Below, one piece after another: positions 55,177-63,999 of a DNA stretch of 64,000 nt (position 1 is its first letter; each line of letters opens with the position of its first letter). The DNA is from Clostridium hydrogeniformans DSM 21757. Lineage in GTDB: Bacteria > Bacillota > Clostridia > Clostridiales > Clostridiaceae. The notes beneath the pieces were generated by a model, which was not told the origin of the DNA, made no database searches, and saw only the letters and a list, made by a program, of their open reading frames with translations. The translations under genes were made by a program, and so were the position numbers. The stretch is taken from positions 62,001 through 126,000 of the forward strand of contig NZ_JMLJ01000012.1 of assembly GCF_000686705.1 (NCBI RefSeq), read 5' to 3'.

Positions 55177-56432
55177 TACTTAACACCATCCTCAAGTGAA
55201 ATTACTATATCTTCAGTTACATTTTCTAGCTTAGACTTTGGTATTATTAATTTTTCCATTTCTGCTGGAAGTAAATGTAGTTTTTTAAATGAGGCTATGA
55301 TTTCTCCCCCAGATCTAACCACTAATGTCTTATTCTCATAAACATTATTAACTCTTAGGAAAATATTTAGATTGTCCTCCACAGCATCTATACATACCTT
55401 TTGAGGCACTGTATAGTTAACTGCATTTCCATTTTTAATATTAATGTAGTTTCCTCTTTTTAATTCCCCTTTTACATACTTAGCAGCATTTTTTCCTGCA
55501 TGCTTTGACTCAGCAGTAACAAAGTCAACTAAATCATGGACATGGACAGCATTTCCACAAGCAAATATTCCTTCTTTTGATGTTTCCATGCTCTCTGTAA
55601 CTATTAATCCGTTGGTCCTTTTATCTAGTTCTATTCCTGCATTTTTAGATAACTCATTTTCTGGTATAAGTCCTACTGATAATAAAAGTGTATCTGCACT
55701 GAATTCTATTTCTGTTCCTTCTATAGGCCTTCTATTTTCATCAACCTTAGCTATAACTACCTTCTCTAATCTATCTTTACCTACTATCTTAGTTACTGTA
55801 TGAGATAAATATAATGGTATATCATAATCATGAAGGCATTGAACTATATTTCTATTAAGACCATTGGAATATGGCATAAGTTCAACCACTGCTTTAACTT
55901 TTGCTCCCTCTAAAGACATTCTTCTAGCCATTATAAGCCCTATATCACCAGAGCCTAAAATAACAACTTCACGGCCTACCATATATCCTTCCATATTTAT
56001 ATATCTTTGAGCTGCTCCAGCTGTAAATACTCCAGCTGGCCTATCTCCTGGTACATTTATAGCTCCTCTTGTTCTTTCTCTACATCCCATAGAAAGAACT
56101 ATAGATTTTGTCTCTATAATCATATATCCTTCTTCTGTGTTTATAGCATGAATTACATTATTATCATCTATATTAAGAACCATGGTATCTAATTTCACTT
56201 CTACCTTAGTACTCTCTACCATATCTATAAATCTCTCTGCATATTCAGGACCAGTAAGCTCCTCTTTAAATGTATGAAGTCCAAATCCATTGTGTATACA
56301 TTGATTTAGTATTCCTCCTAATTCCTTATCTCTTTCTATAATCAATATATTCTCTACTCCATTTTCATAAGCTTCATAAGCTGCTGCTAGTCCTGCTGGA
56401 CCTCCACCTATTACAACTAAATCATAATTCAT
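55176..56432 (-). CDS. FAD/NAD(P)-dependent oxidoreductase of the G3P operon
   Basis: A 418-residue pyridine-nucleotide-disulfide-type flavoprotein. FAD loop: DLVVIGGGPAGLAAAYEA (residues 4-20); NAD-type loop: VVILGSGDIGLIMARRM (about 154-170); LSVGLIPENELSKNAGIELDKRTNGLIV and ACGNAVHVHDLVDFV near the C-terminus bind FAD. It lies 13 bp after the glpO-like gene. It probably takes electrons from the dehydrogenase to NAD(P) or oxygen; the true acceptor is unknown. Confidence 0.85.
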   Translation of the reverse strand: MNYDLVVIGGGPAGLAAAYEAYENGVENILIIERDKELGGILNQCIHNGFGLHTFKEELTGPEYAERFIDMVESTKVEVKLDTMVLNIDDNNVIHAINTEEGYMIIETKSIVLSMGCRERTRGAINVPGDRPAGVFTAGAAQRYINMEGYMVGREVVILGSGDIGLIMARRMSLEGAKVKAVVELMPYSNGLNRNIVQCLHDYDIPLYLSHTVTKIVGKDRLEKVVIAKVDENRRPIEGTEIEFSADTLLLSVGLIPENELSKNAGIELDKRTNGLIVTESMETSKEGIFACGNAVHVHDLVDFVTAESKHAGKNAAKYVKGELKRGNYINIKNGNAVNYTVPQKVCIDAVEDNLNIFLRVNNVYENKTLVVRSGGEIIASFKKLHLLPAEMEKLIIPKSKLENVTEDIVISLEDGVK

Positions 56433-56445
56433 AACTCCATACCTC

Positions 56446-57873
56446 CTACTTTGTTTTTCCTGTTAAAATGTAAGAATTCCCCTTGTCCAATGTTATACTA
56501 GTTATGTCTTTATTAAGTTCTCTAGATATTATCTCCTGTACTCTAGGTCCACAGAAACCACCTTGGCATCTTCCCATTCCTGGTCTACATCTTCTCTTAA
56601 TCCCGTCTATGGACATGTTTCCAAAAGATCTTTTTAAAGAATCTACAATCTCACCCTCTGTAATATTTTCACATCTACATATTATTCTTCCATACCTTGG
56701 ATCTTTTCTTATTATCTTTTCCTTTTCTTCTTTAGATAAATCCATAAAGTGAACCTGTTCTCTTATAGGATTAAAATTATGGTTTACTTCTAAATTAAGC
56801 CCTGAATTTTTTAATATATCTATAACCCCAAGAGCTATAGCTGGTGCTGAGGAAAGTCCTGGTGACTTTATTCCTGCAACATCTACGAATCCCTTAACAT
56901 CCTTTGCTTCCTCCACTATAAAATCATTTCTATCACTAGTAGCTCTAAGCCCTGAGAAATTTCTTATACTTTCCCTGTAATTTACTGCCTTAGTAGTCCT
57001 ACTTGCTATTTCCCTTATTTTCTCAAGTCCTTCCATAGAAGTTGAAAAATCTTCCCTCTCTTCTATATCAATAGCATCTGGTCCAACTAAAAGGTTTCCA
57101 TGTACTGTTGGAGTTATCAATATTCCTTTACCAAGTTTTGATGGACATTGGAACACTGTATGACTTACCACATCCCCTTGACTCTTGTCCATTACAAAGT
57201 ATTGTCCTTTTCTTGGAAGTATTTTATACGACTCTTCACATACCATATTATGAATCTTGTCTGCAAATACTCCTGCAGCATTTATTAAATATCTGCTTTC
57301 TATAGTACTTCCATTAGATAATTTTATTTTAAAGTTCTCATCCTTCTTTATATCAACAACCTCTGAGGATAATTTTACTTCTCCCCCATTGTCTTTTCCA
57401 TTTTCCATAAGTGCTATTGTGTATTCAAAAGGTCCAACGATAGCTCCTGTTGGTGCATATAAGGCTCCAACTATATTATCTTCTAAGTTAGGTTCCTTCT
57501 CTAAAACCTCTTCTTTACTTAAAATCCTTAATCCCTTAACTCCATTATTTTTGCCATTGTTATAAAGCTCTTCTATAGTTTTCATATCTTCTTCATTAAA
57601 GCCTATTATTAAGGACCCATTTCTCTCAAAAGGCACTGAAAGTTCTTTACATAGGCTTTCAAACATCTCATTTCCAAGAACATTATATTCAGCCATTAAA
57701 CTGCCCTTCTTTGGATCATATCCTGCATGAACTATTGCTGAGTTTGCCTTTGATGTTCCCATGGATACATCATTTTCTTTTTCTATTACTACTACTTTTA
57801 GATTGTACTTTGTAAGTTCTCTAAATACTGAAGCCCCTATTACACCTGCTCCTATTATTGCAACATCATACAT
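56446..57873 (-). CDS. Glycerol-3-phosphate dehydrogenase/oxidase (GlpA/GlpO-like)
   Basis: A 475-residue DAO-family flavoprotein. MYDVAIIGAGVIGASVFREL is the FAD loop, followed by SKANSAIVHAGYDPKKGSLMAEYN and GLRATSDRNDFIVE. The C-terminal BFD-like [2Fe-2S] domain is GRIICRCENITEGEIV and RCRPGMGRCQGGFCGPRVQEII with four cysteines. It oxidises glycerol 3-phosphate to dihydroxyacetone phosphate. It is first in the three-gene operon, whose leader has a terminator (58024-58070). The nearby glpFK and glpP genes support the substrate. Confidence 0.88.
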   Translation of the reverse strand: MYDVAIIGAGVIGASVFRELTKYNLKVVVIEKENDVSMGTSKANSAIVHAGYDPKKGSLMAEYNVLGNEMFESLCKELSVPFERNGSLIIGFNEEDMKTIEELYNNGKNNGVKGLRILSKEEVLEKEPNLEDNIVGALYAPTGAIVGPFEYTIALMENGKDNGGEVKLSSEVVDIKKDENFKIKLSNGSTIESRYLINAAGVFADKIHNMVCEESYKILPRKGQYFVMDKSQGDVVSHTVFQCPSKLGKGILITPTVHGNLLVGPDAIDIEEREDFSTSMEGLEKIREIASRTTKAVNYRESIRNFSGLRATSDRNDFIVEEAKDVKGFVDVAGIKSPGLSSAPAIALGVIDILKNSGLNLEVNHNFNPIREQVHFMDLSKEEKEKIIRKDPRYGRIICRCENITEGEIVDSLKRSFGNMSIDGIKRRCRPGMGRCQGGFCGPRVQEIISRELNKDITSITLDKGNSYILTGKTK

Positions 57874-58023
57874 AAATAACTCCTCCTATAAAACTCAATA
57901 TCTTTTAGTTTTTATTTAAAGCATTTTTACTAGATCATAATTGTAAATAATTTTTTTTGTATTTAATTTATGCTTTGTCCTTCTTTAAAGGATGCTAAAA
58001 AATAAATACGACAAAATAAAAAA

Positions 58024-58070
58024 GAGTTACGCAAAAAGTGGGTATTATATCCCGACTTTGTGCTTAACTC
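58024..58070 (-). terminator. Leader terminator of the G3P operon
   Basis: GAGTTA and TAACTC outer arms (58024-58029 and 58065-58070) with an almost complete long inner stem, followed on the minus strand by TTTTTTATTTT. It lies 150 bp upstream of the first gene, as expected for GlpP-controlled attenuation. Confidence 0.7.
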
Positions 58071-58106
58071 TATAATTCTCTTGCACTTTTATATATTAAT
58101 TTTTAA

Positions 58107-58121
58107 TTACTACGTTTTCAT
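58107..58121 (-). promoter_or_regulatory. Candidate cre site (CcpA) upstream of the G3P operon
   Basis: Minus strand ATGAAAACGTAGTAA fits the loose cre pattern WTGNAANCGNWNNCW with one mismatch, 37 bp upstream of the leader hairpin. Confidence 0.35.
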
Positions 58122-58375
58122 TCTATCACTATTTTATATTTTTTTCTATAGTTTTTATAAAAAAAGTTATATTTTTAACTTTAGACTGGATAATATTGAT
58201 TTCTTTTTAACTATATAATCACCATATAATTGAACACTTTTTCATAAATTTAGTGCTTCTTTACACCATCCTGAAAAAAGAATATATGATAACTTTAGAA
58301 ACCAAGACTAGTGTATAAATGTGATAATATTTTTCCGCATTTTTTGTTGATATTTTATGTATAAAAATTATTGAC

Positions 58376-58403
58376 TTGATTATATTTTTTATGTTAATAT
58401 AAT
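58376..58403 (+). promoter_or_regulatory. Candidate sigma-A promoter of carD
   Basis: TTGATT (58376-58381), 16 bp, TATAAT (58398-58403). Confidence 0.5.
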
Positions 58404-58469
58404 AAGTTTGATTTAAAAATCCATATATGTTATAATAAATTTAAGAAATATAATGTAGAGGTGAGTTAT

Positions 58470-58952
58470 TTGTTTTATGTTGGCGATAAGGTAGTTTATC
58501 CAATGCAAGGTATAGGGATAGTAGAGGGTATAGAGGAAAAGGATTTTTCAGGAGAAAAGCAGCAATACTATATTATAAAGATGCTTACAAATAATATGGA
58601 CATAATGATTCCATCAAAAAGACTTGAAACTTCTAATATACGTTTAATAAGTGATGCATCAACTCTTGAAGATGTATTATTTAATTTTCATACTAAGGAA
58701 TGGGATTCAGAAGATGTACCATCCTCAAAGGAAAGATATCAAGTTAATATGGATAAAATCAAGTCTGGGGCTTTAGAAGATATTGTGGAAGTTGTATATT
58801 ACTTAACTCATATGAATAAAGAAAAAAGTCTTAATTCAAGTGAAAAGCAAATGCTACAAAATGTAAGAAAATCTCTAATAGATGAAATGTCATTAATAAA
58901 AAAAATTACTGAAAAGGAAGCAGAGAAGTTATTAAATGCTAATATTAGTTAA
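58470..58952 (+). CDS. CarD/CdnL-family RNA polymerase-interacting regulator
   Basis: About 160 residues from a TTG at 58470; the GTG at 58461 lies in the AGAGGTGA ribosome site, and family proteins begin M-F-x-V-G-D-K. MFYVGDKVVYPMQGIGIVEGIEEKDFSGEKQQYYIIKM is the Tudor-like polymerase-binding domain (residues 1-60); the C-terminal part is the helical DNA-contacting domain. CarD proteins stabilise open promoter complexes. It is transcribed alone, between a sigma-A-like promoter and its own terminator. Confidence 0.9.
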   Translation: MFYVGDKVVYPMQGIGIVEGIEEKDFSGEKQQYYIIKMLTNNMDIMIPSKRLETSNIRLISDASTLEDVLFNFHTKEWDSEDVPSSKERYQVNMDKIKSGALEDIVEVVYYLTHMNKEKSLNSSEKQMLQNVRKSLIDEMSLIKKITEKEAEKLLNANIS

Positions 58953-58965
58953 ATCTATTAATGTG

Positions 58966-59022
58966 AAAAATAACATAGCTGAAGAATATTTAGGTTTAAT
59001 ATTCTTTCACTATGTTATTTTT
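58966..59022 (+). terminator. Terminator of carD
   Basis: AAAAATAACATAG and CTATGTTATTTTT arms enclosing an inner GAAGAATATT/AATATTCTTTC stem, ending in T7. Confidence 0.8.
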
Positions 59023-59167
59023 TTACTATTTTATATGTATTTGAGAATAACCCTTAAATTTAACACTTAATATTCTTTAGATAAACAACACATCCACTTT
59101 ATACTGATATATGTTTATCTCATAATTTAACACATTTAAAAACCTATATTTATATTAAAATATTAAT

Positions 59168-59219
59168 ATATTTCATATAAGGATTATACGGTAATTACCC
59201 TACATCTCATATGAAATAT
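59168..59219. other. Unassigned hairpin with inner palindrome
   Basis: Arms ATATTTCATAT and ATATGAAATAT (59168-59178, 59209-59219) enclose GGTAATTACC. It lies after truA but lacks a T-run, and the loop is better conserved-looking (GC-richer) than its surroundings. It could be a poor truA terminator or a small RNA element. Confidence 0.35.
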
Positions 59220-59284
59220 AGGGATTACTCACTTAAATCTTAATCTATTTAATGCTTATACTTCTATTACTATAATAAAACTCT

Positions 59285-60022
59285 TTAGTAATCAATTTCT
59301 TTTAAGCATAATCCCTTAGCTTGAGCTATTGGACCTGCTTCTGATCTTTTTTTCTCATCTAATACCTTTTTCACATCTTTAGGAGTCAGCTTCCCACTAC
59401 CTACTTCTAATAATGTTCCAGTAATAATTCTTACCATATTCCAAAGAAAACTATTACCATTAACTTTTATTTCTATTACTCCATTGTCCTCAACTATATC
59501 TATGTAATTAATAGTTCTAACAGTAGATTTTGTTTTAGGCTTTAGACTAGTAAAGCTCTGAAAATCATGGGTTCCAATTAAAAATTTTGCCCCTTCTCTC
59601 ATATGGCTTAAATTTAGAGTTTCATCTGTATGATAAGTATATTTTCTATTAAATACATCTCTAAACTTACTATTATTTATTCTATATACATAAGTTTTTG
59701 CCTTAGCATTATACCTAGCATGAAATCTTTCTGTTGTATCCTTTATAGATTTTACAACTATATCCTCAGGTAAAAATTCGTATAAATAGTTTAGCATAAG
59801 TTCTATACTAAGGTCACAATTAGTGTGGAAATTTGCTATATATTCTTCTGCATGAACTCCTGTATCTGTTCTTCCACATCCTATTAATTGAATTTCCTCA
59901 CCTGTCATCTTACATAAGACATCCTCTATTTTCCCTTGTATGGTTGGCACATCTCCTTTTTGTCTTTGCCATCCTCTATATCTAGTTCCATCATAAGCTA
60001 TTGATATTTTTAAATTTCTCAT
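59285..60022 (-). CDS. truA: tRNA pseudouridine(38-40) synthase
   Basis: A 245-residue TruA. MRNLKISIAYDGTRYRGWQRQKGDVPTIQGKIEDVL is the start, GCGRTDTGVHAEEYIANF contains the catalytic Asp, and NSFLWNMVRIITGTLLEVGSGKLTP is the C-terminal signature. It makes pseudouridine at positions 38-40 of tRNA anticodon stems. It is a single-gene unit here rather than part of a ribosomal operon. Confidence 0.96.
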   Translation of the reverse strand: MRNLKISIAYDGTRYRGWQRQKGDVPTIQGKIEDVLCKMTGEEIQLIGCGRTDTGVHAEEYIANFHTNCDLSIELMLNYLYEFLPEDIVVKSIKDTTERFHARYNAKAKTYVYRINNSKFRDVFNRKYTYHTDETLNLSHMREGAKFLIGTHDFQSFTSLKPKTKSTVRTINYIDIVEDNGVIEIKVNGNSFLWNMVRIITGTLLEVGSGKLTPKDVKKVLDEKKRSEAGPIAQAKGLCLKEIDY

Positions 60023-60345
60023 AATACTCCTTCTCCAACTCCTTGTATTATTACTTTATTAATCTTTTGCAAAAGCACTATATAATTATATAGTTTATAT
60101 TGAAACAAAGCTATAGATAAGTATTTTATATTATTGTTTTAGATTTATAAAACAACTAATATCTAATGACTAATTTCTACTAAAAAAGCTAAGGATAAAT
60201 AATATCTAAATTTAAAAGTTATAAAACTAAGAAATACTCCTGTTTTAATATTATTAACAATTAATCCATTATATATATACAGTTTATTAACTCTACTTTG
60301 ATAAACTACATAAGATATAAATATTTAAAGTTGGAGGCAGTAAAA
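60023..60345. other. Intergenic region, divergent
   Basis: 323 bp between truA and the aromatic exporter-like gene. I saw only AT-rich sequence and the GGAGG site at its right end. Confidence 0.45.
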
Positions 60346-61242
60346 ATGTTTAAACTAGAAAGAAATCAATTAAGAATTGTAAAAACTGCGCTGGCTATAG
60401 TCTTATCTATGCTTCCGTTTTATGTTTTAAATGTAGATTCCCCATTTTATGCCCTTATAGCTGCTCTAGTAACTTTTCAAAGTACTATTTATGATAGCTT
60501 CATGGCAAGTAAACATAGACTTCTTGGAACACTTATAGGAGCCATCTTAGGTTCTATTCTTGGGAGTTACTTTAGCTTCAACATATTTGCAATTTTTTTT
60601 GGAATAATATTTTTATTAAATTTAGTCAGGTACCTTAATATACCAAAGGCTGGAACCTTGTCTGGTATATCTTTCTTATATGTAATGAGCCACTCTCAGG
60701 TAGCCCCTCACGAGTATTATTTTATAAGGCTAACTGAAACCTTTATAGGTATAGTAATTGCCTTAGCTGTTAATTATATAATATTTCCTCCTAAGCCATC
60801 TCATGATGTGGAAAAGTCTTCCCGAGCCTTGATAGATGATATTTTTACTTATCTTGAAAATCACTTAAATAGTAAAGATCCTATTAACACCACGGATCTT
60901 TACCATAGCTTAAAGACTTATATAGATTGTTTAGATATCTATTCTAAGGAACTTAAACCTAAAAGACGAGATCTTTTAGATATTAATAAACTAAATTTAT
61001 TAAAGGAGAACTTTATAGAGGCCCTATCTCACATATCAGCACTAGAAAATTTAGCTAAGGACTCATATATAAGCTCTAATAATCATAAAATTTTATCTGA
61101 AAAATACTTTAGAACAATAAAATTAAAACCTTATAAGGATTCAACTAATAATATTGTTTATAATTATCACCTTGAAAAGCTAATAAGTCTTTTAGATGGG
61201 TTCAATAAAATTATTTCAATACCAGACTACTTAAAAAAATAA
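60346..61242 (+). CDS. Aromatic acid exporter-family (ArAE/FUSC-like) membrane protein
   Basis: About 298 residues from the ATG at 60346 after TTGGAGG; a TTG at 60298 is less likely. The first half has about six helices: RIVKTALAIVLSMLPFYVLNVDSPFYALIAALVTFQSTIYDSF and RLLGTLIGAILGSILGSYFSFN are typical of ArAE_1/DUF939. The second half (from about 160) is a cytosolic helical domain. Such proteins export aromatic acids; the substrate is unproven. Single-gene unit. Confidence 0.78.
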   Translation: MFKLERNQLRIVKTALAIVLSMLPFYVLNVDSPFYALIAALVTFQSTIYDSFMASKHRLLGTLIGAILGSILGSYFSFNIFAIFFGIIFLLNLVRYLNIPKAGTLSGISFLYVMSHSQVAPHEYYFIRLTETFIGIVIALAVNYIIFPPKPSHDVEKSSRALIDDIFTYLENHLNSKDPINTTDLYHSLKTYIDCLDIYSKELKPKRRDLLDINKLNLLKENFIEALSHISALENLAKDSYISSNNHKILSEKYFRTIKLKPYKDSTNNIVYNYHLEKLISLLDGFNKIISIPDYLKK

Positions 61243-61330
61243 CCTAAGAAAATAACTTCTGAACCACACCTTTGTTTATTTAGCCTTAATCCATCATAAT
61301 TCTATCTATATCCATAATAGAAACTTATAT

Positions 61331-61382
61331 AAAAGATATAGGGCTATAAGTATAATATTATACTTATAGCCCTATATCTTTT
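61331..61382. terminator. 52-bp perfect-palindrome bidirectional terminator
   Basis: Two exact 26-bp arms with no loop (61331-61356 and 61357-61382), with TTTT ends on both strands, between convergent genes. Confidence 0.85.
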
Positions 61383-61403
61383 ATAAGTTATTTACTTTTT
61401 AAA

Positions 61404-62282
61404 CTATTTAGCTGCTTTTGCTCTCTTACTATAAGATCTAAACATTGTTATAGAAGTATAAAGTATAACTACTACTACAAGCCACTTTAGTATATCGAGA
61501 GGTAAACTCTTTACTAGATAAGCCGCTATAAACACACCACAAGATCCGAATATAGTTATGGCTATAGATGCTTTTTTATCATAAGCTCCCTCTTTAACAA
61601 ATTTTAAAGAAGCTGATGGCATTAAAAATGCACAAGATCCCATCATTATAGGGAAGGCAACTGCTGGGCTCATACCTAAGGCATAAACTAATGCCATACA
61701 TGGTGCATATAATCCTATTCCAACAGTCATTAATGCTCCTAATATAAAGTTAGCCACTATTGCTATTACAAGTTTTACTCCACTTAGTCCTATTTCTTCT
61801 CCACCTATAGGCATTAACCCTAACTGAGATGCTAACATAATTAAAGCAACTGCCAGTAATGCTACAGCCATAAATAACTGTATCTTTTTCTCATCAAGCT
61901 TAGAAACAAATCCTGCTCCAAGAACTGCTCCTATAGCAGCTGCTGCAAGCATTCCTATCAGTGTTACAGGTTCTACCTTTATACCATCTATAAATATAAA
62001 TGCCTCTAAAACAACTGGTATTGTACAAGATACATTTAATGTTCCTGGTATAAGTTTATCTCTTGTTAATTTAAAACCCTTTAATAAAGCTGTTAATGGT
62101 GCAAATGCCCCTATTCCTAAGGTATCAAAGAAGTTTACTACAAATCCTGATACTCCGGCTATTACAAAATTTCCTTCTCCAAGGTTACCTTCTTTTCCCG
62201 CTGATATAACATCTTTTATATAAAAGACTGCGAATACTAATGTAATAACTCCTAATACTGCAAGGACTATATTGGTTAACAT
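61404..62282 (-). CDS. TSUP (TauE/SafE) family permease
   Basis: About 292 residues from the ATG at 62282, placed after GGGGGAAG; the ORF extends 9 codons upstream without a ribosome site. It has two repeats of the family: FVIAGVSGFVVNFFDTLGIGAFAPLTALLKGF and FILGALMTVGIGLYAPCMALVYALGMSPAVAFPIMMGSCAF, with about eight helices. TSUP permeases move sulfur anions or organic acids. It is beside the proline reductase cluster, which may be chance. Confidence 0.85.
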   Translation of the reverse strand: MLTNIVLAVLGVITLVFAVFYIKDVISAGKEGNLGEGNFVIAGVSGFVVNFFDTLGIGAFAPLTALLKGFKLTRDKLIPGTLNVSCTIPVVLEAFIFIDGIKVEPVTLIGMLAAAAIGAVLGAGFVSKLDEKKIQLFMAVALLAVALIMLASQLGLMPIGGEEIGLSGVKLVIAIVANFILGALMTVGIGLYAPCMALVYALGMSPAVAFPIMMGSCAFLMPSASLKFVKEGAYDKKASIAITIFGSCGVFIAAYLVKSLPLDILKWLVVVVILYTSITMFRSYSKRAKAAK

Positions 62283-62449
62283 ATATCTTCCCCCTATGTT
62301 ATGTTGCATATTTTTATTTAATTAAATTCTCTTTTTTAATCAAATTTCAGATATTTTTATGTATTATTGCTTTATATATTGCTTTAAATTTTAACCTTAA
62401 CTTATGTTATTTAATCTGCAAAACCTTGTATTGATATCTTTATTATATG

Positions 62450-62482
62450 AATTTTATAGAGGGATTAACCCTCTATAAAATT
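62450..62482 (-). terminator. Hairpin at the end of the prd genes
   Basis: AATTTTATAGAGGG and CCCTCTATAAAATT arms (62450-62463, 62469-62482), overlapping the prdF stop. The T-run is weak, so it may be a stabilising hairpin. Confidence 0.5.
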
Positions 62483-63486
62483 TATCCTAATATAAATCCA
62501 TGCTTTACTGGGTCATTCTCATCTATTACAAAGTGGTTAAATCCTGTTATATATGCACTTCCTGTTATTTCTGGAATTACTGCAGTATATTCTCCCACTT
62601 TAGTAGTTCCTAAAATTTTGCCTTTAAACATGGTTCCAAGAATACTTTCATACACAAAATTTTCGCCCTCTTTAAGCTCTCCTTTTGCAAATAATGTAGC
62701 CATCTTTGCACTTGTACCTGTTCCACAAGGAGATCTATCAACTTGACCTTCTCCAAATATAACTACATTCTGGTAAGTTGCTTCTTTATTCTTTGGTGCT
62801 CCATAAATTTCTACTAAATCTACAGTTTTTATGTGAGATAAAGTTGGGTGCTTTATTTCTACTGTAGAGTTTATTATATCTCTTATTTTTAATCCAACCT
62901 CTGTAAGCTTTGTAGAGTTTTTAGACTCAATCTCTAATCCTAAATCCTTAGAATTTACTATTGCAAAGAAACTTCCTCCAAAAGATATATCAACTTTTAC
63001 CTTACCTATTTCAGGAACTTCTATTTCTACACTCTTGTATAAAAATGATGGTACATTAACTATTGATGACTCAATAGCCTTTCCATTTTCAACTTTAACC
63101 TTAGCCTTGACAAGTCCCGCTGGTGCTTCTAAAACTATTTCTGTGTAAGGTTCTTTAACCTCTACCATTCCTGTTTCCACTGCAACTGTTGATGCTCCTA
63201 TGGAACCATGGCCACACATGTTTAGATATCCACCGCCATCCATGAATATTATTCCAAGATCTGCATCTTCATGGGTTGGCGCTGTTATTATTGAACCGAA
63301 CATATCCTTATGTCCTCTTGGCTCATGCATTATAGCTGTTCTTACATAGTCTAAGTTCTCTTCAAGATAAGCTTTTTTCTCTGCCATTGTGTTTCCTTTT
63401 ATAACTGGAATTCCACCTACTACTATTCTTGTAGGTTCTCCCATAGTATGAGAGTCTACTGCTTGAATTGATTTTGAAAATTTCAT
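62482..63486 (-). CDS. prdF: Proline racemase
   Basis: A 334-residue enzyme. Both catalytic cysteines are present: Cys91 in MCGHGSIGAST and Cys254 in RSPCGTGTSAKMA, and it begins MKFSKSIQAVDSHTMGEPTRIVVGGIP. It interconverts L- and D-proline, making the substrate of D-proline reductase in Stickland fermentation. A hydroxyproline epimerase is a related alternative, but the position directly after prdE (3 bp) favours proline racemase. Confidence 0.94.
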   Translation of the reverse strand: MKFSKSIQAVDSHTMGEPTRIVVGGIPVIKGNTMAEKKAYLEENLDYVRTAIMHEPRGHKDMFGSIITAPTHEDADLGIIFMDGGGYLNMCGHGSIGASTVAVETGMVEVKEPYTEIVLEAPAGLVKAKVKVENGKAIESSIVNVPSFLYKSVEIEVPEIGKVKVDISFGGSFFAIVNSKDLGLEIESKNSTKLTEVGLKIRDIINSTVEIKHPTLSHIKTVDLVEIYGAPKNKEATYQNVVIFGEGQVDRSPCGTGTSAKMATLFAKGELKEGENFVYESILGTMFKGKILGTTKVGEYTAVIPEITGSAYITGFNHFVIDENDPVKHGFILG

Positions 63487-63488
63487 TA

Positions 63489-63959
63489 TTATTCCCCCAA
63501 TTTCTTCATTTTTAATTTTAGAAAAGCTAAAGCTTTTCTTGCATCCTTTATGATAACATTATTTTCTCCAATAACTTCTGTCTCTATGCCTTCTTTAGAT
63601 TTATTAAAATCTACTATGGTATCCATATATTTATTGGTAACTACAAATTGACCTTGAGTACCTATAAAGCTAAGTCCTACCACTGGTATATCTCTTTTTC
63701 CTATTTCTTCAATGGTGTTTGCAAAATCTACATGACTGTTGCCCCATCCATCTAAGGATACTATGGCACCATCAGCTCTCATAGATTCTAATAAAACCCC
63801 TACTCGTTTTCCAACAAATACTTTATCCTCATTAGCCTGTGGTGTACCAACTATAACTATACCTAATAAATCTACATCATCATCTTTATCTACTACATCT
63901 AATAAAGGATCTCTAAAATGGTGAAGGGTTGTTTCTTTTGTAGATGGTCCTACTCCCAT
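63489..63959 (-). CDS. prdE: D-proline reductase cluster protein PrdE
   Basis: About 156 residues from the ATG at 63959, six bases after GGAGGG; the ATG at 63965 touches the ribosome site. It has GVGPSTKETTLHHFRDPLLDVV, LLGIVIVGTPQANEDKVFVGKRVG and ADGAIVSLDGWGNSHVDFANTIEEIGKRDIPVVGLSFIGTQGQFVVTNKYMDTIVDFNKS, matching the small PrdE protein, a relative of the reductase alpha subunit without the pyruvoyl residue. Its exact role in proline reductase is unknown. prdA, B and C should lie beyond the window edge. Confidence 0.85.
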   Translation of the reverse strand: MGVGPSTKETTLHHFRDPLLDVVDKDDDVDLLGIVIVGTPQANEDKVFVGKRVGVLLESMRADGAIVSLDGWGNSHVDFANTIEEIGKRDIPVVGLSFIGTQGQFVVTNKYMDTIVDFNKSKEGIETEVIGENNVIIKDARKALAFLKLKMKKLGE

Positions 63960-63975
63960 AATCATCCCTCCAAAA

Positions 63976-63999
63976 TTAATGCATCGCTCTTAGGGCTCC
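63976..63999 (-). CDS. 3' end of the gene upstream of prdE, possibly prdD
   Basis: Only eight codons (GALRAMH, TAA) are visible before the edge. The stop is 17 bp before the prdE start, with the GGAGGG site between, as in an operon. By order of known prd clusters this should be prdD. A second frame, ending SDALILEG with TGA at 63962, is also open to the edge, so identity and frame are uncertain. Confidence 0.4.
   Translation of the reverse strand, partial: GALRAMH

Noticed and set aside
60298-60345. Upstream TTG start of the aromatic exporter-like protein
   Set aside because: The TTGGAGG site at 60330-60336 serves the ATG at 60346, and the extra residues are not family-like.
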